Made by a program: the position numbers and the translations under genes. The notes beneath the pieces were generated by a model. The model made no database searches and had not been told where the DNA came from. It saw only the letters and a program-made list of their open reading frames with translations. Of a stretch of 7,864 nt of DNA, positions 1 to 5,757 are shown in pieces (positions within the stretch are counted from its first letter, which is position 1; each line of letters opens with the position of its first letter). This DNA comes from Sphingomonadaceae bacterium. GTDB taxonomy: Bacteria > Pseudomonadota > Alphaproteobacteria > Sphingomonadales > Sphingomonadaceae. The stretch is from contig JAGREF010000101.1 of the NCBI GenBank assembly GCA_020446665.1, positions 1 through 7,864 of the forward strand, written 5' to 3'.

Positions 1-885
1 TTCGAAATGGTCTTCATCCCCGATGCCGATCGCGGAACCCTGTGCGTTTCCAGCCAGGTCGGCTGCACGCTCAATTGTCGTTTCTGCCATACCGGCACGA
101 TGAAGCTGGTGCGCAACCTCACCCCCGGCGAGATTGTCGGACAAGTGATGCTGGCGCGCGACGCGCTGGGCGAATGGCCCAAGGGCCGGATGGACATGCC
201 GGACGAAGAAACCCCGTCCGAATATACTGCCGATGGCCGCCTGCTCACCAATATCGTGATGATGGGCATGGGCGAGCCGCTCTATAATTTCGACAATGTG
301 AAAAGTGCGCTGCAGCTTGTGATGGATGGCGAAGGGCTGGCCCTGTCCAAGCGGCGGATCACCCTTTCTACCAGCGGCGTAGTGCCGATGATGGATCGCT
401 GCGGGCAGGAAATCGGCGTGAACCTTGCCGTGTCGCTCCATGCTGTGACCAAGGATATTCGCGACGAGATTGTCCCGATCAACAAGAAATACGGGATCGA
501 GCAATTGCTGCAGGCCTGCGCCGACTATCCCGGTGCCAGCAATGCCCGGCGCATCACTTTCGAATATGTGATGCTGAAGGACAAGAATGACAGCGATGAT
601 GACGCGCGCGAGCTGATCCGGCTGATCAAGCAGTACAAGCTGCCTGCCAAGGTCAATCTCATCCCCTTCAACCCCTGGCCCGGTGCGCCCTATGAATGCT
701 CCACGCCGGACCGGGTGCGGGCTTTCTCCAACATGATCTTCGAAGCCGGGATCAGCGCCCCGGTGCGCACCCCGCGCGGGCAGGATATTGATGCGGCTTG
801 CGGCCAGCTGAAGACCAGCGCCCAGAAGAAGAGCCGCGCCGAGCGTGACCGCGAAGCGGCAGAAGCGGCAGCGTCCGAAGCATGA
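1..885 (+). CDS. rlmN: RlmN, dual-specificity 23S rRNA A2503 / tRNA A37 C2-methyltransferase (5' end missing)
   Basis: Radical-SAM enzyme that methylates C2 of adenosine 2503 in 23S rRNA and of A37 in some tRNAs, in the cytoplasm. The reading frame is open from base 1, so this is the last 294 codons of a gene whose N-terminal part (about 100 residues by family length) lies upstream; the ATG at position 7 is internal, not the start. Seen: the FeS-cluster motif C-TLN-C-RF-C with cysteine codons at 64, 76 and 85, preceded by TLCVSSQVG; the MMGMGEP motif; and near the C-terminus VRTPRG followed by DIDAACGQL, which contains the family's methyl-carrying cysteine. About 20 extra residues precede MMGMGEP relative to E. 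coli RlmN as I remember it. The C-terminus is a charged, Ala/Glu-rich tail. The stop overlaps the next start as ATGA, implying coupling. Confidence 0.96.
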   Translation, partial: FEMVFIPDADRGTLCVSSQVGCTLNCRFCHTGTMKLVRNLTPGEIVGQVMLARDALGEWPKGRMDMPDEETPSEYTADGRLLTNIVMMGMGEPLYNFDNVKSALQLVMDGEGLALSKRRITLSTSGVVPMMDRCGQEIGVNLAVSLHAVTKDIRDEIVPINKKYGIEQLLQACADYPGASNARRITFEYVMLKDKNDSDDDARELIRLIKQYKLPAKVNLIPFNPWPGAPYECSTPDRVRAFSNMIFEAGISAPVRTPRGQDIDAACGQLKTSAQKKSRAERDREAAEAAASEA

Positions 886-1481
886 GCGACCCGGGGACGC
901 TTGGCTTCTACGAAGAACAGGCATCGCGCTATACGGACAAATTCGGGCAGACGCCCAGCCGCGATCTTGACCCGTTTCTCGACCGGCTGAGCCCGGGTGC
1001 GTCTGTCCTCGAACTCGGCTGCGGCGGCGGACAGGACTCCGCCCATATGCAGGCACGCGGCTATAGCATTGATGCGACTGACGGGACCGCGGCGATGGTC
1101 GATGCTGCCAATGCGCGATATGCCATCGGTGCGCGGCTGCTGCGGTTTGACCAGATAACTGCCGACGCCGCCTATGACGGGGTCTGGGCGCATGCCTGCC
1201 TTATCCATGTTGCGCGGGCGGATTTTCCTGACGTGCTCCGCGCTATTTACCGCGCCTTGCGACCCGGCGGCTGGCATTATGCCAATTTCAAGCTGGGTGA
1301 TGGCGAAGGACGCGACCCGCTGGGGCGGCTGCATAATTTTCCCGACAGCGCATGGCTGCAAAAGCAGTATGGCGATGTCGGCTTCGACATTGTCGAAAGC
1401 TGCAAATATCGTGGTGAGGGTGCCGATGGTGTGGTGCGGGACTGGTATTCGCTGATTGTCCAGAAAGGTGTGCCAGCATGA
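882..1481 (+). CDS. Class I SAM-dependent methyltransferase, substrate unknown
   Basis: A 199-residue Rossmann-fold methyltransferase, probably cytoplasmic. Seen: motif [10 protein letters not shown] at residues 42-50, which binds SAM; an acidic end of strand 2 near D64-D67 (IDATD); a post-motif strand [11 protein letters not shown] around 100-110; and the LRPGGW turn at 127-131 that closes the core of Methyltransf_11/25-type enzymes. There is little beyond the minimal core, so no substrate-recognition domain is evident. It starts on an ATG overlapping the rlmN stop (ATGA) and its own stop overlaps the MOSC gene the same way, so it is translated as part of a tight three-gene set. The upstream RNA methyltransferase does not by itself show an RNA substrate; a small molecule such as a tellurite- or thiol-type acceptor is equally possible. 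Family certain, function unknown. Confidence 0.85.
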   Translation: MSDPGTLGFYEEQASRYTDKFGQTPSRDLDPFLDRLSPGASVLELGCGGGQDSAHMQARGYSIDATDGTAAMVDAANARYAIGARLLRFDQITADAAYDGVWAHACLIHVARADFPDVLRAIYRALRPGGWHYANFKLGDGEGRDPLGRLHNFPDSAWLQKQYGDVGFDIVESCKYRGEGADGVVRDWYSLIVQKGVPA

Positions 1482-2125
1482 ATTTTACGCTCGGCCCGAT
1501 CATGACCGGCACGATCCACCCCTTTCGCGGGGAGGAAGGCAGCGCCATTGCCAAGCGCCCGGTCAGCGGTTCTGTGCGGATTGGCCCGCTGGGTATCGAA
1601 GGCGATGAACAGGCGGACCGGGTCCATCATGGCGGGGTGGACAAGGCGATCCACCACTATCCGCTCGATCATTATCCCTTTTGGCGCGAAGAATTGGGCG
1701 AGCACGATCTCCTGCGTGCGCCGGGCGGGTTTGGCGAAAATATCTCCACCACCGGTCTGACGGAGTGCGACTTGCTGATTGGCGACCGGCTGCGGCTCGG
1801 CACTGCGCTGGTGGAGGTCAGCCAGGGGCGTCAGCCCTGCTGGAAGCTCGACCATCGCTTCCAGCGCAAGGGCGTAACCGCGCGGATCATCGCGACGGGG
1901 CGATCGGGCTGGTATTACCGCGTGCTGGAGCCGGGTATGGCGCAGCAAGGCGACAGGCTGGAGCTGGTCGAACGCGGCGCGGAAAACTGGAGCGTGGAGC
2001 GCGTATTCCGCCTGCTGCTGCCCGGAAAGCCTGATCGCGACGGAGCCGAAATCCGGCAATTGCTGGACCTGCCGCAGCTTGCCGATGCGTGGAAAGTGCG
2101 GGCTCGCAAATTGCTGGATGGGTAA
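1478..2125 (+). CDS. yiiM: MOSC domain protein of the YiiM type
   Basis: 215 residues. MOSC domains bind the molybdenum cofactor; YiiM of E. coli acts in Moco-dependent reductive detoxification of N-hydroxylated compounds such as 6-hydroxylaminopurine. Seen: the YiiM-like segment LGIEGDEQADRVHHGG at residues 38-53, the HHYPLDHY stretch at 59-66, GFGENIST at 84-91, GDRLRLG at 102-108, and QGRQPCWKL at 116-124 with the conserved cysteine C121, the expected Mo ligand. The C-terminal part (about 165-215) matches the small helical 3-alpha domain position of YiiM, and overall length is close to the 224 residues I recall for E. coli YiiM. No signal peptide, so cytoplasmic. It is the last gene of the overlapping rlmN-methyltransferase-MOSC set; 77 bp separate it from the next gene. 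Symbol assigned by similarity of motifs; exact orthology not tested. Confidence 0.88.
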   Translation: MNFTLGPIMTGTIHPFRGEEGSAIAKRPVSGSVRIGPLGIEGDEQADRVHHGGVDKAIHHYPLDHYPFWREELGEHDLLRAPGGFGENISTTGLTECDLLIGDRLRLGTALVEVSQGRQPCWKLDHRFQRKGVTARIIATGRSGWYYRVLEPGMAQQGDRLELVERGAENWSVERVFRLLLPGKPDRDGAEIRQLLDLPQLADAWKVRARKLLDG

Positions 2126-2202
2126 AAACAAACGCCGCCAATGGCTTGGCAATAGAGGCCGGACTGCCTAGCGTCACCACCAGTCAAGTGTGGGGCCAAG
2201 TA

Positions 2203-2883
2203 ATGCAGGCAATCCTTGCCGATCTGACCAATCCGGAAAACGCCTTCGGGCATCTCTCCTACATCTTCCTCATTGCATCGATGATGATGACCTCTTTGCG
2301 CAAGCTGCGCATTCTTGCCCTTTGCAGCGGTCTGGCGGCGATGGCGCATTTTCTGCTGCGTACGCAGGACAATGTCAGCCTTGCCTGGGAAGCGATCTTT
2401 ACGCTTACCAATGCCACCCAGCTGGCGATCCTGATCTACCGTTCGCGCAAGCTCGACCTGCGCGAGAAAGAACGCGCCCTTGTCGAGGATACGCTTGGTT
2501 TTGACGACGCACTCGACTGGCGGCGGCTGCTGGCGCTGGTGGATTGGCGCGATGTGGACGTGGGCGAAGTGCTGATGGAGCAGGGAACGCAAAGCCCGCC
2601 ATTGATTTACATTGCCAGCGGCGCGGCAATGATCGAGGATCAGGGCAAGATGGTGGGTGTGTGCGGTCCGGGGGATTTCGTGGGCGAAATGAGCCTTGTT
2701 TCAGGCAATCCGGCCTCTGCCACCGTGCGCGCAACCAACCGCCTGCACATTGCCGTGTTTGATCCCGTGAAGCTTGATCAGACATTGTCGCGTTCGCAGG
2801 ATATGCGCTCGGCGCTGATGGCGGCCTTCAACCGGGGCCTCGCCGCCAAGGTCCTGCGCATGAACGAGACGCGCGCGTCGTGA
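2203..2883 (+). CDS. Popeye-like membrane protein with cyclic-nucleotide-binding fold
   Basis: 226 residues from the ATG at 2203. Three hydrophobic helices occupy about residues 17-30, 36-52 and 59-79, followed by a basic/acidic linker (80-97) and a CRP-like cyclic-nucleotide-binding domain (about 100-215) in which GPGDFVGEMSL (155-165) and ATVRA (173-177) are the phosphate-binding cassette region. No helix-turn-helix follows, so it is not a CRP/FNR transcription factor. This order, three short helices then a cytosolic cNMP domain, is that of Popeye (POPDC) proteins; the third helix pattern W..IF...N...L..LIY also resembles POPDC. The arginine normally contacting the cyclic phosphate is absent (A171 at its place). 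The frame stays open upstream to an ATG at 2089, but that would overlap the MOSC gene by 37 bases and add residues with no recognisable signal. The stop overlaps the next gene as GTGA. Probable membrane sensor; ligand unknown. Confidence 0.8.
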   Translation: MQAILADLTNPENAFGHLSYIFLIASMMMTSLRKLRILALCSGLAAMAHFLLRTQDNVSLAWEAIFTLTNATQLAILIYRSRKLDLREKERALVEDTLGFDDALDWRRLLALVDWRDVDVGEVLMEQGTQSPPLIYIASGAAMIEDQGKMVGVCGPGDFVGEMSLVSGNPASATVRATNRLHIAVFDPVKLDQTLSRSQDMRSALMAAFNRGLAAKVLRMNETRAS

Positions 2884-3659
2884 GCTGCCCGGTTGTCCTT
2901 GTCACAGGTGGCGCGCAGCGCCTCGGATCGGTCATCGCCCGCGCCTTTGGCGAAGCAGGCTGGCATGTGGTGATCCATTACCGCTCGTCAGGCGACGCAG
3001 CACGACAACTGGCCGCCACCCTCCCCTCTGCCGAAACCGTGCAATGCGACCTCGCCGATGGCGATGCAGCGGTGAAAATGGTGCAGGATTTGGCTGCCCG
3101 CCTGCCCGATTGGCGCGTGCTGGTGAACAATACAGCGGTTTTTGCCTCAGACGATGTAACCAAACTCGATCCCGCAACGAATGAGCGGGTGATGCAGATC
3201 AATGCCCGAACGCCGACCATGATGGCTCAGGCCTTTCTCGCCCACGCACAGGCGTATGGCGGGCGGCGCGTGATCAATATCACGGATCAGAAGCTGGAAA
3301 ACCCGAACCCGGATTTCTTCAGCTACACGATGAGCAAGCATGCGCTGGCCAGCACCATCCCGATGCTCGCCCAGCTGAAAAGCGATGCGGGGGCGGCTGA
3401 ACCGGATGACCGGGTCTATGGCATTGCGCCGGGCGCGATTCTGGCCAGCCATGACCAGACGGAAGAAGAGACCGAAGTCTCGCACAGGCTCAACCTGCTG
3501 CAACGGCGCACAGGAGCCGATGAAATCGCGCAGGCAGCGCTGTTCCTGGCTGAAGGCTGGCTGGCGACAGGGCACACTCTGTTCATTGACAGCGGCCAGC
3601 ACCTGCTGAGCCAGAAACGCGACATCATCTATCTTGCACGGCAGGGGGAGACGGCATGA
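2880..3659 (+). CDS. Short-chain dehydrogenase/reductase resembling pteridine reductase (PTR1/FolM-like)
   Basis: 259-residue cytoplasmic NADPH-dependent reductase, started by GTG at 2880 overlapping the upstream stop; no better ATG lies near. Seen: dinucleotide loop TGGAQRLG (9-16), fitting the TGxxxRxG form of pteridine reductases rather than TGxxxGxG; HYRSS (33-37) after strand 2, where the Arg/Ser favour NADPH; CDLAD (56-60); VNNTAVF (82-88), the NNAG equivalent; and YTMSK (149-153) as YxxxK. The usual catalytic Ser, 13 residues before Tyr, is Asp (D136), as in Leishmania PTR1 (known from the family). FolM-type enzymes reduce dihydromonapterin or dihydrobiopterin. The substrate here is inferred to be a pterin or similar. 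It sits between the Popeye-like gene and the cytochrome gene with overlaps on both sides. A generic SDR with another substrate remains possible. Confidence 0.85.
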   Translation: MSCPVVLVTGGAQRLGSVIARAFGEAGWHVVIHYRSSGDAARQLAATLPSAETVQCDLADGDAAVKMVQDLAARLPDWRVLVNNTAVFASDDVTKLDPATNERVMQINARTPTMMAQAFLAHAQAYGGRRVINITDQKLENPNPDFFSYTMSKHALASTIPMLAQLKSDAGAAEPDDRVYGIAPGAILASHDQTEEETEVSHRLNLLQRRTGADEIAQAALFLAEGWLATGHTLFIDSGQHLLSQKRDIIYLARQGETA

Positions 3660-4330
3660 GCAAGACCAACAAGAAGCACGCGCTGACAACGCGGCTTTGG
3701 CATTGGCTGAACGTGATCTGCGTGATCATACTGTTCATGTCCGGCCTCAATATCTCAAACGCCCATCCACGGCTTTATTGGGGCGAATGGGGTTTTGCGC
3801 CGGAACATGCCTGGCTGTTCGTGCCGCGCTTTCCCGGCTGGATGACAATCCCGGACTATTACAGTCTGGCGGTGGCGCGCGACTGGCATGTCCTAATGGC
3901 CTGGCCCTTTGCGTTGGGGCTGTTGTTCATGTGGGTTAGCATGATCATCAACGGCCATTTCTGGCGTGATCTACGAACAACCCGTTCAGAATGGCGCCCT
4001 GCGGCCATCTGGAAGGATATTGTCGACCATCTCAGGCTGAAGTTCGAACATGAAGGGGTGAAGTTCAACTTCCTCCAGAAACTCGCCTATGGGTCCGTGC
4101 TTGGCATTCTCCTGCCCGGCATGGTGATTACCGGCATGGCGATCAGCCCGGGCATGGATGCCGCATGGCCGATCCTGACGGAAATGTTTGGCGGACGGCA
4201 AAGCGCCCGTTCGATCCACTTCCTCTTCGCATGGGGCCTGTTCGGCTTCTTCGTGATCCACATTGTGCTGGTGCTGCTGTCCAATCCGCTCAGGCAGCTG
4301 CGTGACATGATTACAGGAGGCAAGGCATGA
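3656..4330 (+). CDS. Cytochrome b561-type membrane protein (haem b electron carrier)
   Basis: 224 residues, predicted integral inner-membrane cytochrome. Four hydrophobic helices at about residues 14-32, 76-98, 140-164 and 186-208. Candidate axial haem ligands: H16 (RLWHWLN), H78 (DWHVLMAW), H188 (SIHFLFAW) and H202 (VIHIVLVLLS), one in each helix except helix 3, with two in helix 4; this is the pattern of the prokaryotic b561/Ni-hydrogenase cytochrome b subunit family. A 40-residue loop (33-75) rich in aromatic residues lies between helices 1 and 2. Such proteins exchange electrons between quinones and a periplasmic partner. The stop overlaps the start of the molybdoprotein gene, so the obvious partner is that protein. 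An AGGGGGAG sequence at 3643-3650 precedes the ATG. It is not the six-helix MsrQ-type ferric-reductase-fold cytochrome usually paired with MsrP. Confidence 0.9.
   Translation: MSKTNKKHALTTRLWHWLNVICVIILFMSGLNISNAHPRLYWGEWGFAPEHAWLFVPRFPGWMTIPDYYSLAVARDWHVLMAWPFALGLLFMWVSMIINGHFWRDLRTTRSEWRPAAIWKDIVDHLRLKFEHEGVKFNFLQKLAYGSVLGILLPGMVITGMAISPGMDAAWPILTEMFGGRQSARSIHFLFAWGLFGFFVIHIVLVLLSNPLRQLRDMITGGKA
4315..4320 (+). promoter_or_regulatory. Consensus Shine-Dalgarno AGGAGG for the molybdoprotein gene
   Basis: AGGAGG lies six bases before the ATG at 4327, inside the last codons of the cytochrome gene. It fixes the start just ahead of the twin-arginine signal and suggests independent strong initiation in addition to coupling through the ATGA overlap. 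Confidence 0.8.
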
Positions 4331-5091
4331 ACCGCTCCATCAAACGTCGCAGCTTCCTTGGCGGGATCATGGCCGGGGCTGGTGCTCTGGTTCTGTCCGG
4401 CTGCGCCAAGGTGGCGGAAACGCGCATCGGGGCCTCGCTGATCGGATCGGCTGATGACTGGCACAAACGCGCCCATCGCCTTGCTGGCGGCCGCGCTGCC
4501 CTCGCCCGCGAATTCGACAAGTCTGACCTGTCGCCCTTTTTCCGTGGCAATGGCTCCACCGATGTCGATACAGATGCCTATCGCGCAGCGGCAGAGGAAG
4601 GCTTTGCCAACTGGAAATTGCGCGTTTCCGGTCTGGTCGAACAAGAGCTGTCGCTCTCGCTCGATGATCTGCGCGCCCTGCCCCAGCGCACACAGATCAC
4701 CCGGCATGATTGCGTGGAAGGGTGGAGCGCGATCGGCGAATGGACCGGCCCGCAATTGTCGCGCATTCTCGAAATGGCGAGGCTCAAGCCAGAGGCAAAC
4801 TATATCGTCTTCCGCTGCGCTGATACGCTGTCGGGTAGCCGCTATTACGAGAGCGTGGATATGGTCGATGCCTTCCACCCGCAGACAGTGATCGCGCACA
4901 GCCTCAATGGTGAGCCGCTCCCTGTTCAGAATGGTGCTCCGCTAAGGGTGCGGATCGAGCGACAACTCGGCTACAAACACGCCAAATATCTCACCGGGAT
5001 CGAAGCGGTGGCCAGCCTCGATGATATTGGCGATGGCAAAGGCGGCTATTGGGAAGATCGCTCCGGCTACCAATGGTATGCGGGGATCTAG
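4327..5091 (+). CDS. Tat-exported molybdopterin oxidoreductase (YedY/sulfite-oxidase fold), probable lipoprotein
   Basis: 254 residues. The N-terminus is a twin-arginine signal: KRRSFLGG (6-13), a hydrophobic stretch to residue 23, then LSGC (23-26), a good lipobox, so C26 is probably lipidated after Tat export of the folded, Moco-loaded protein. The oxidoreductase molybdopterin-binding domain covers about 93-232. RHDCVEGWSAIGEWTG (126-141) aligns with the YedY/MsrP Mo-ligand region, making C129 the likely thiolate ligand. Further family landmarks are YYESVDM (173-179), LNGEPLPVQNGAPLRV (193-208) and YKHAKYLTGIE (216-226). There is no C-terminal dimerisation domain of the sulfite oxidase type, and the protein is shorter than E. 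coli MsrP. The substrate cannot be read from sequence: sulfoxides, N-oxides or sulfite are possible. Last gene of the overlapping run; its neighbour cytochrome b is the probable electron partner. Confidence 0.9.
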   Translation: MNRSIKRRSFLGGIMAGAGALVLSGCAKVAETRIGASLIGSADDWHKRAHRLAGGRAALAREFDKSDLSPFFRGNGSTDVDTDAYRAAAEEGFANWKLRVSGLVEQELSLSLDDLRALPQRTQITRHDCVEGWSAIGEWTGPQLSRILEMARLKPEANYIVFRCADTLSGSRYYESVDMVDAFHPQTVIAHSLNGEPLPVQNGAPLRVRIERQLGYKHAKYLTGIEAVASLDDIGDGKGGYWEDRSGYQWYAGI

Positions 5092-5102
5092 AGAGGCTGA
5101 AA

Positions 5103-5216
5103 CCCCTCATCCAACTTTCGCTAGGTGCTGCGCACCAAGCTACAGCATCCTTCTCCCCAAGGGAGAAGGATACGAAGACTTGGCGCTCAAGCGCCTAGTC
5201 GCAGTCGGATAAGGGG
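5103..5216. repeat. 114-bp structured intergenic element with terminal inverted repeats and three internal hairpins
   Basis: The 14-base ends at 5103-5116 (CCCCTCATCCAACT) and 5203-5216 (AGTCGGATAAGGGG) are inverted repeats with two mismatches. Between them are three hairpins: 5120-5140 (GGTGC/GCACC core, loop TGC), 5147-5171 (perfect 11-bp stem, loop CAA) and 5177-5200 (GACT-GGCGC/GCGCC-AGTC with one T-T mismatch, loop TCAA). Both outer mismatches become G-U wobbles in RNA copied from the minus-strand gene side. The element fills nearly the whole 143-bp gap between two convergent genes. Sequences beginning CCCCTCATCC and containing a CTTCTCCCC-AAGGGAGAAG stem recur, to my recollection, in alphaproteobacterial intergenic regions, so this is probably a dispersed palindromic repeat; copy number was not tested. 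No protein-coding content is seen. Confidence 0.7.
5147..5171. terminator. Perfect 11-bp hairpin, possible bidirectional transcription stop
   Basis: ATCCTTCTCCC, loop CAA, GGGAGAAGGAT: a strong symmetric stem between two convergent transcription units, which suits a shared terminator. No T-tract follows on either strand, so it is not a canonical intrinsic terminator and may simply be the core of the repeat element. Confidence 0.35.
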
Positions 5217-5234
5217 CAGCGACCCCAGCGGAAA

Positions 5235-5672
5235 TCACTCTGGATAAAGCCGCGCCATCGTCGCCCAGTCTTCCGCGATGATCTCCTCCAGCACCGAAAG
5301 ATCAATATCCGCCAGCTTGTTGACATAGACACAGGATTTGCCCGTCGCATGCTTGCCCAGCCGCGCCAATTGTTCCTCGCGCCTCCTGCCGCTCGCCCCG
5401 TCGCAATAGCCGCCCATGAAATAGAGTGAATGTTTCGCTTTGCGCGGGGAAAAGCCGCTGCGCATCCAGTGCACATCGCGCCCGCTGGCATAGGTCGTGC
5501 GATATTCGCCATAGCCGATAATGCTGGGGCCCCACATTCTGGGCTCTGCCCCTGTCACCTTGCGGAACAACGCGTCCAGCAGCTGCGCATCGGCCCGTTT
5601 GGCAGCGGGTTCGACAGCAGCAATGAAATCGCTCACGGCCAATTCGGTGGGTCTGGTCTTGGCTTCGCTCAT
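5235..5672 (-). CDS. DUF1801 domain protein
   Basis: 145 residues, cytoplasmic, no signal or membrane helix. Typical DUF1801 features are seen: an N-terminal helical part with VSDFIAAVEPAAKRADAQ (13-30), then MWGPSIIGYGEYRTTYASGR (46-65), SGFSPRKAKHSLYFMGG (72-88) and a C-terminal KSCVYVNKLADIDLSVLEE stretch (112-130), whose middle strand-rich block is the family hallmark (SCOP YdhG-like fold). The biochemical role of the family is not established. The start chosen is the ATG at 5672, giving MSEAKT, which fits family length; the frame is open upstream to 5816 but that would run through the divergent promoter region into the next gene. The gene faces the molybdoprotein operon tail-to-tail across the repeat element and is divergent from the CFA synthase gene, so it is probably a single-gene unit. 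Confidence 0.85.
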   Translation of the reverse strand: MSEAKTRPTELAVSDFIAAVEPAAKRADAQLLDALFRKVTGAEPRMWGPSIIGYGEYRTTYASGRDVHWMRSGFSPRKAKHSLYFMGGYCDGASGRRREEQLARLGKHATGKSCVYVNKLADIDLSVLEEIIAEDWATMARLYPE

Positions 5673-5757
5673 GCAAACCAGCCTAACGTGGCGTTGACAG
5701 GAGGCAAGCCTATCGCGCAGACATAGCGATTGGGGCACTAAAAGGGGGACAAGGCAT
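5673..5757. promoter_or_regulatory. Divergent intergenic region with candidate -35 box TTGACA
   Basis: This 85-bp gap must hold promoters for both the DUF1801 gene (minus) and the CFA synthase gene (plus). TTGACA at 5694-5699 is a perfect -35 hexamer for the plus strand, but no good -10 follows at 16-18 bp (only CAGACA or nearby weak matches), so the assignment is tentative. No clear operator palindrome is seen. Confidence 0.3.
5742..5748 (+). promoter_or_regulatory. Shine-Dalgarno AAGGGGG for the CFA synthase gene
   Basis: A purine-rich AAGGGGG run lies nine bases before the ATG at 5758 and supports that start. Confidence 0.55.

Noticed and set aside
7..885. ATG at position 7 as the start of rlmN
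   Set aside because: The frame is open to base 1 and about 100 N-terminal residues of the family are missing, so this Met is internal to a gene cut by the window edge.
1277..2152. Long open frame on the minus strand (291 codons)
   Set aside because: It is antisense to the methyltransferase and MOSC genes, whose motifs are unmistakable; composition is arginine/proline-rich as expected for a shadow frame in GC-rich DNA.
2146..2174. Possible promoter TTGGCA - 17 bp - TAGCGT ahead of the Popeye-like gene
   Set aside because: The spacing fits but both hexamers, especially the -10, match the consensus poorly; chance cannot be excluded in a 77-bp gap.
2089..2202. Upstream in-frame start for the Popeye-like gene at 2089
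   Set aside because: It would overlap the MOSC gene by 37 bases and add a 38-residue segment without recognisable features; the ATG at 2203 begins shortly before the first membrane helix.
4327..5091. Molybdoprotein plus cytochrome as MsrPQ
   Set aside because: The Mo-ligand region is YedY-like, but the partner is a four-helix b561-type cytochrome, not the MsrQ fold, and the Mo subunit is shorter and lipidated, so the MsrP name was not used.
5021..5212. Small plus-strand open frame reaching into the intergenic element
   Set aside because: It runs out of frame through the end of the molybdoprotein gene and then through the hairpin repeat; no ribosome site or motif supports it.
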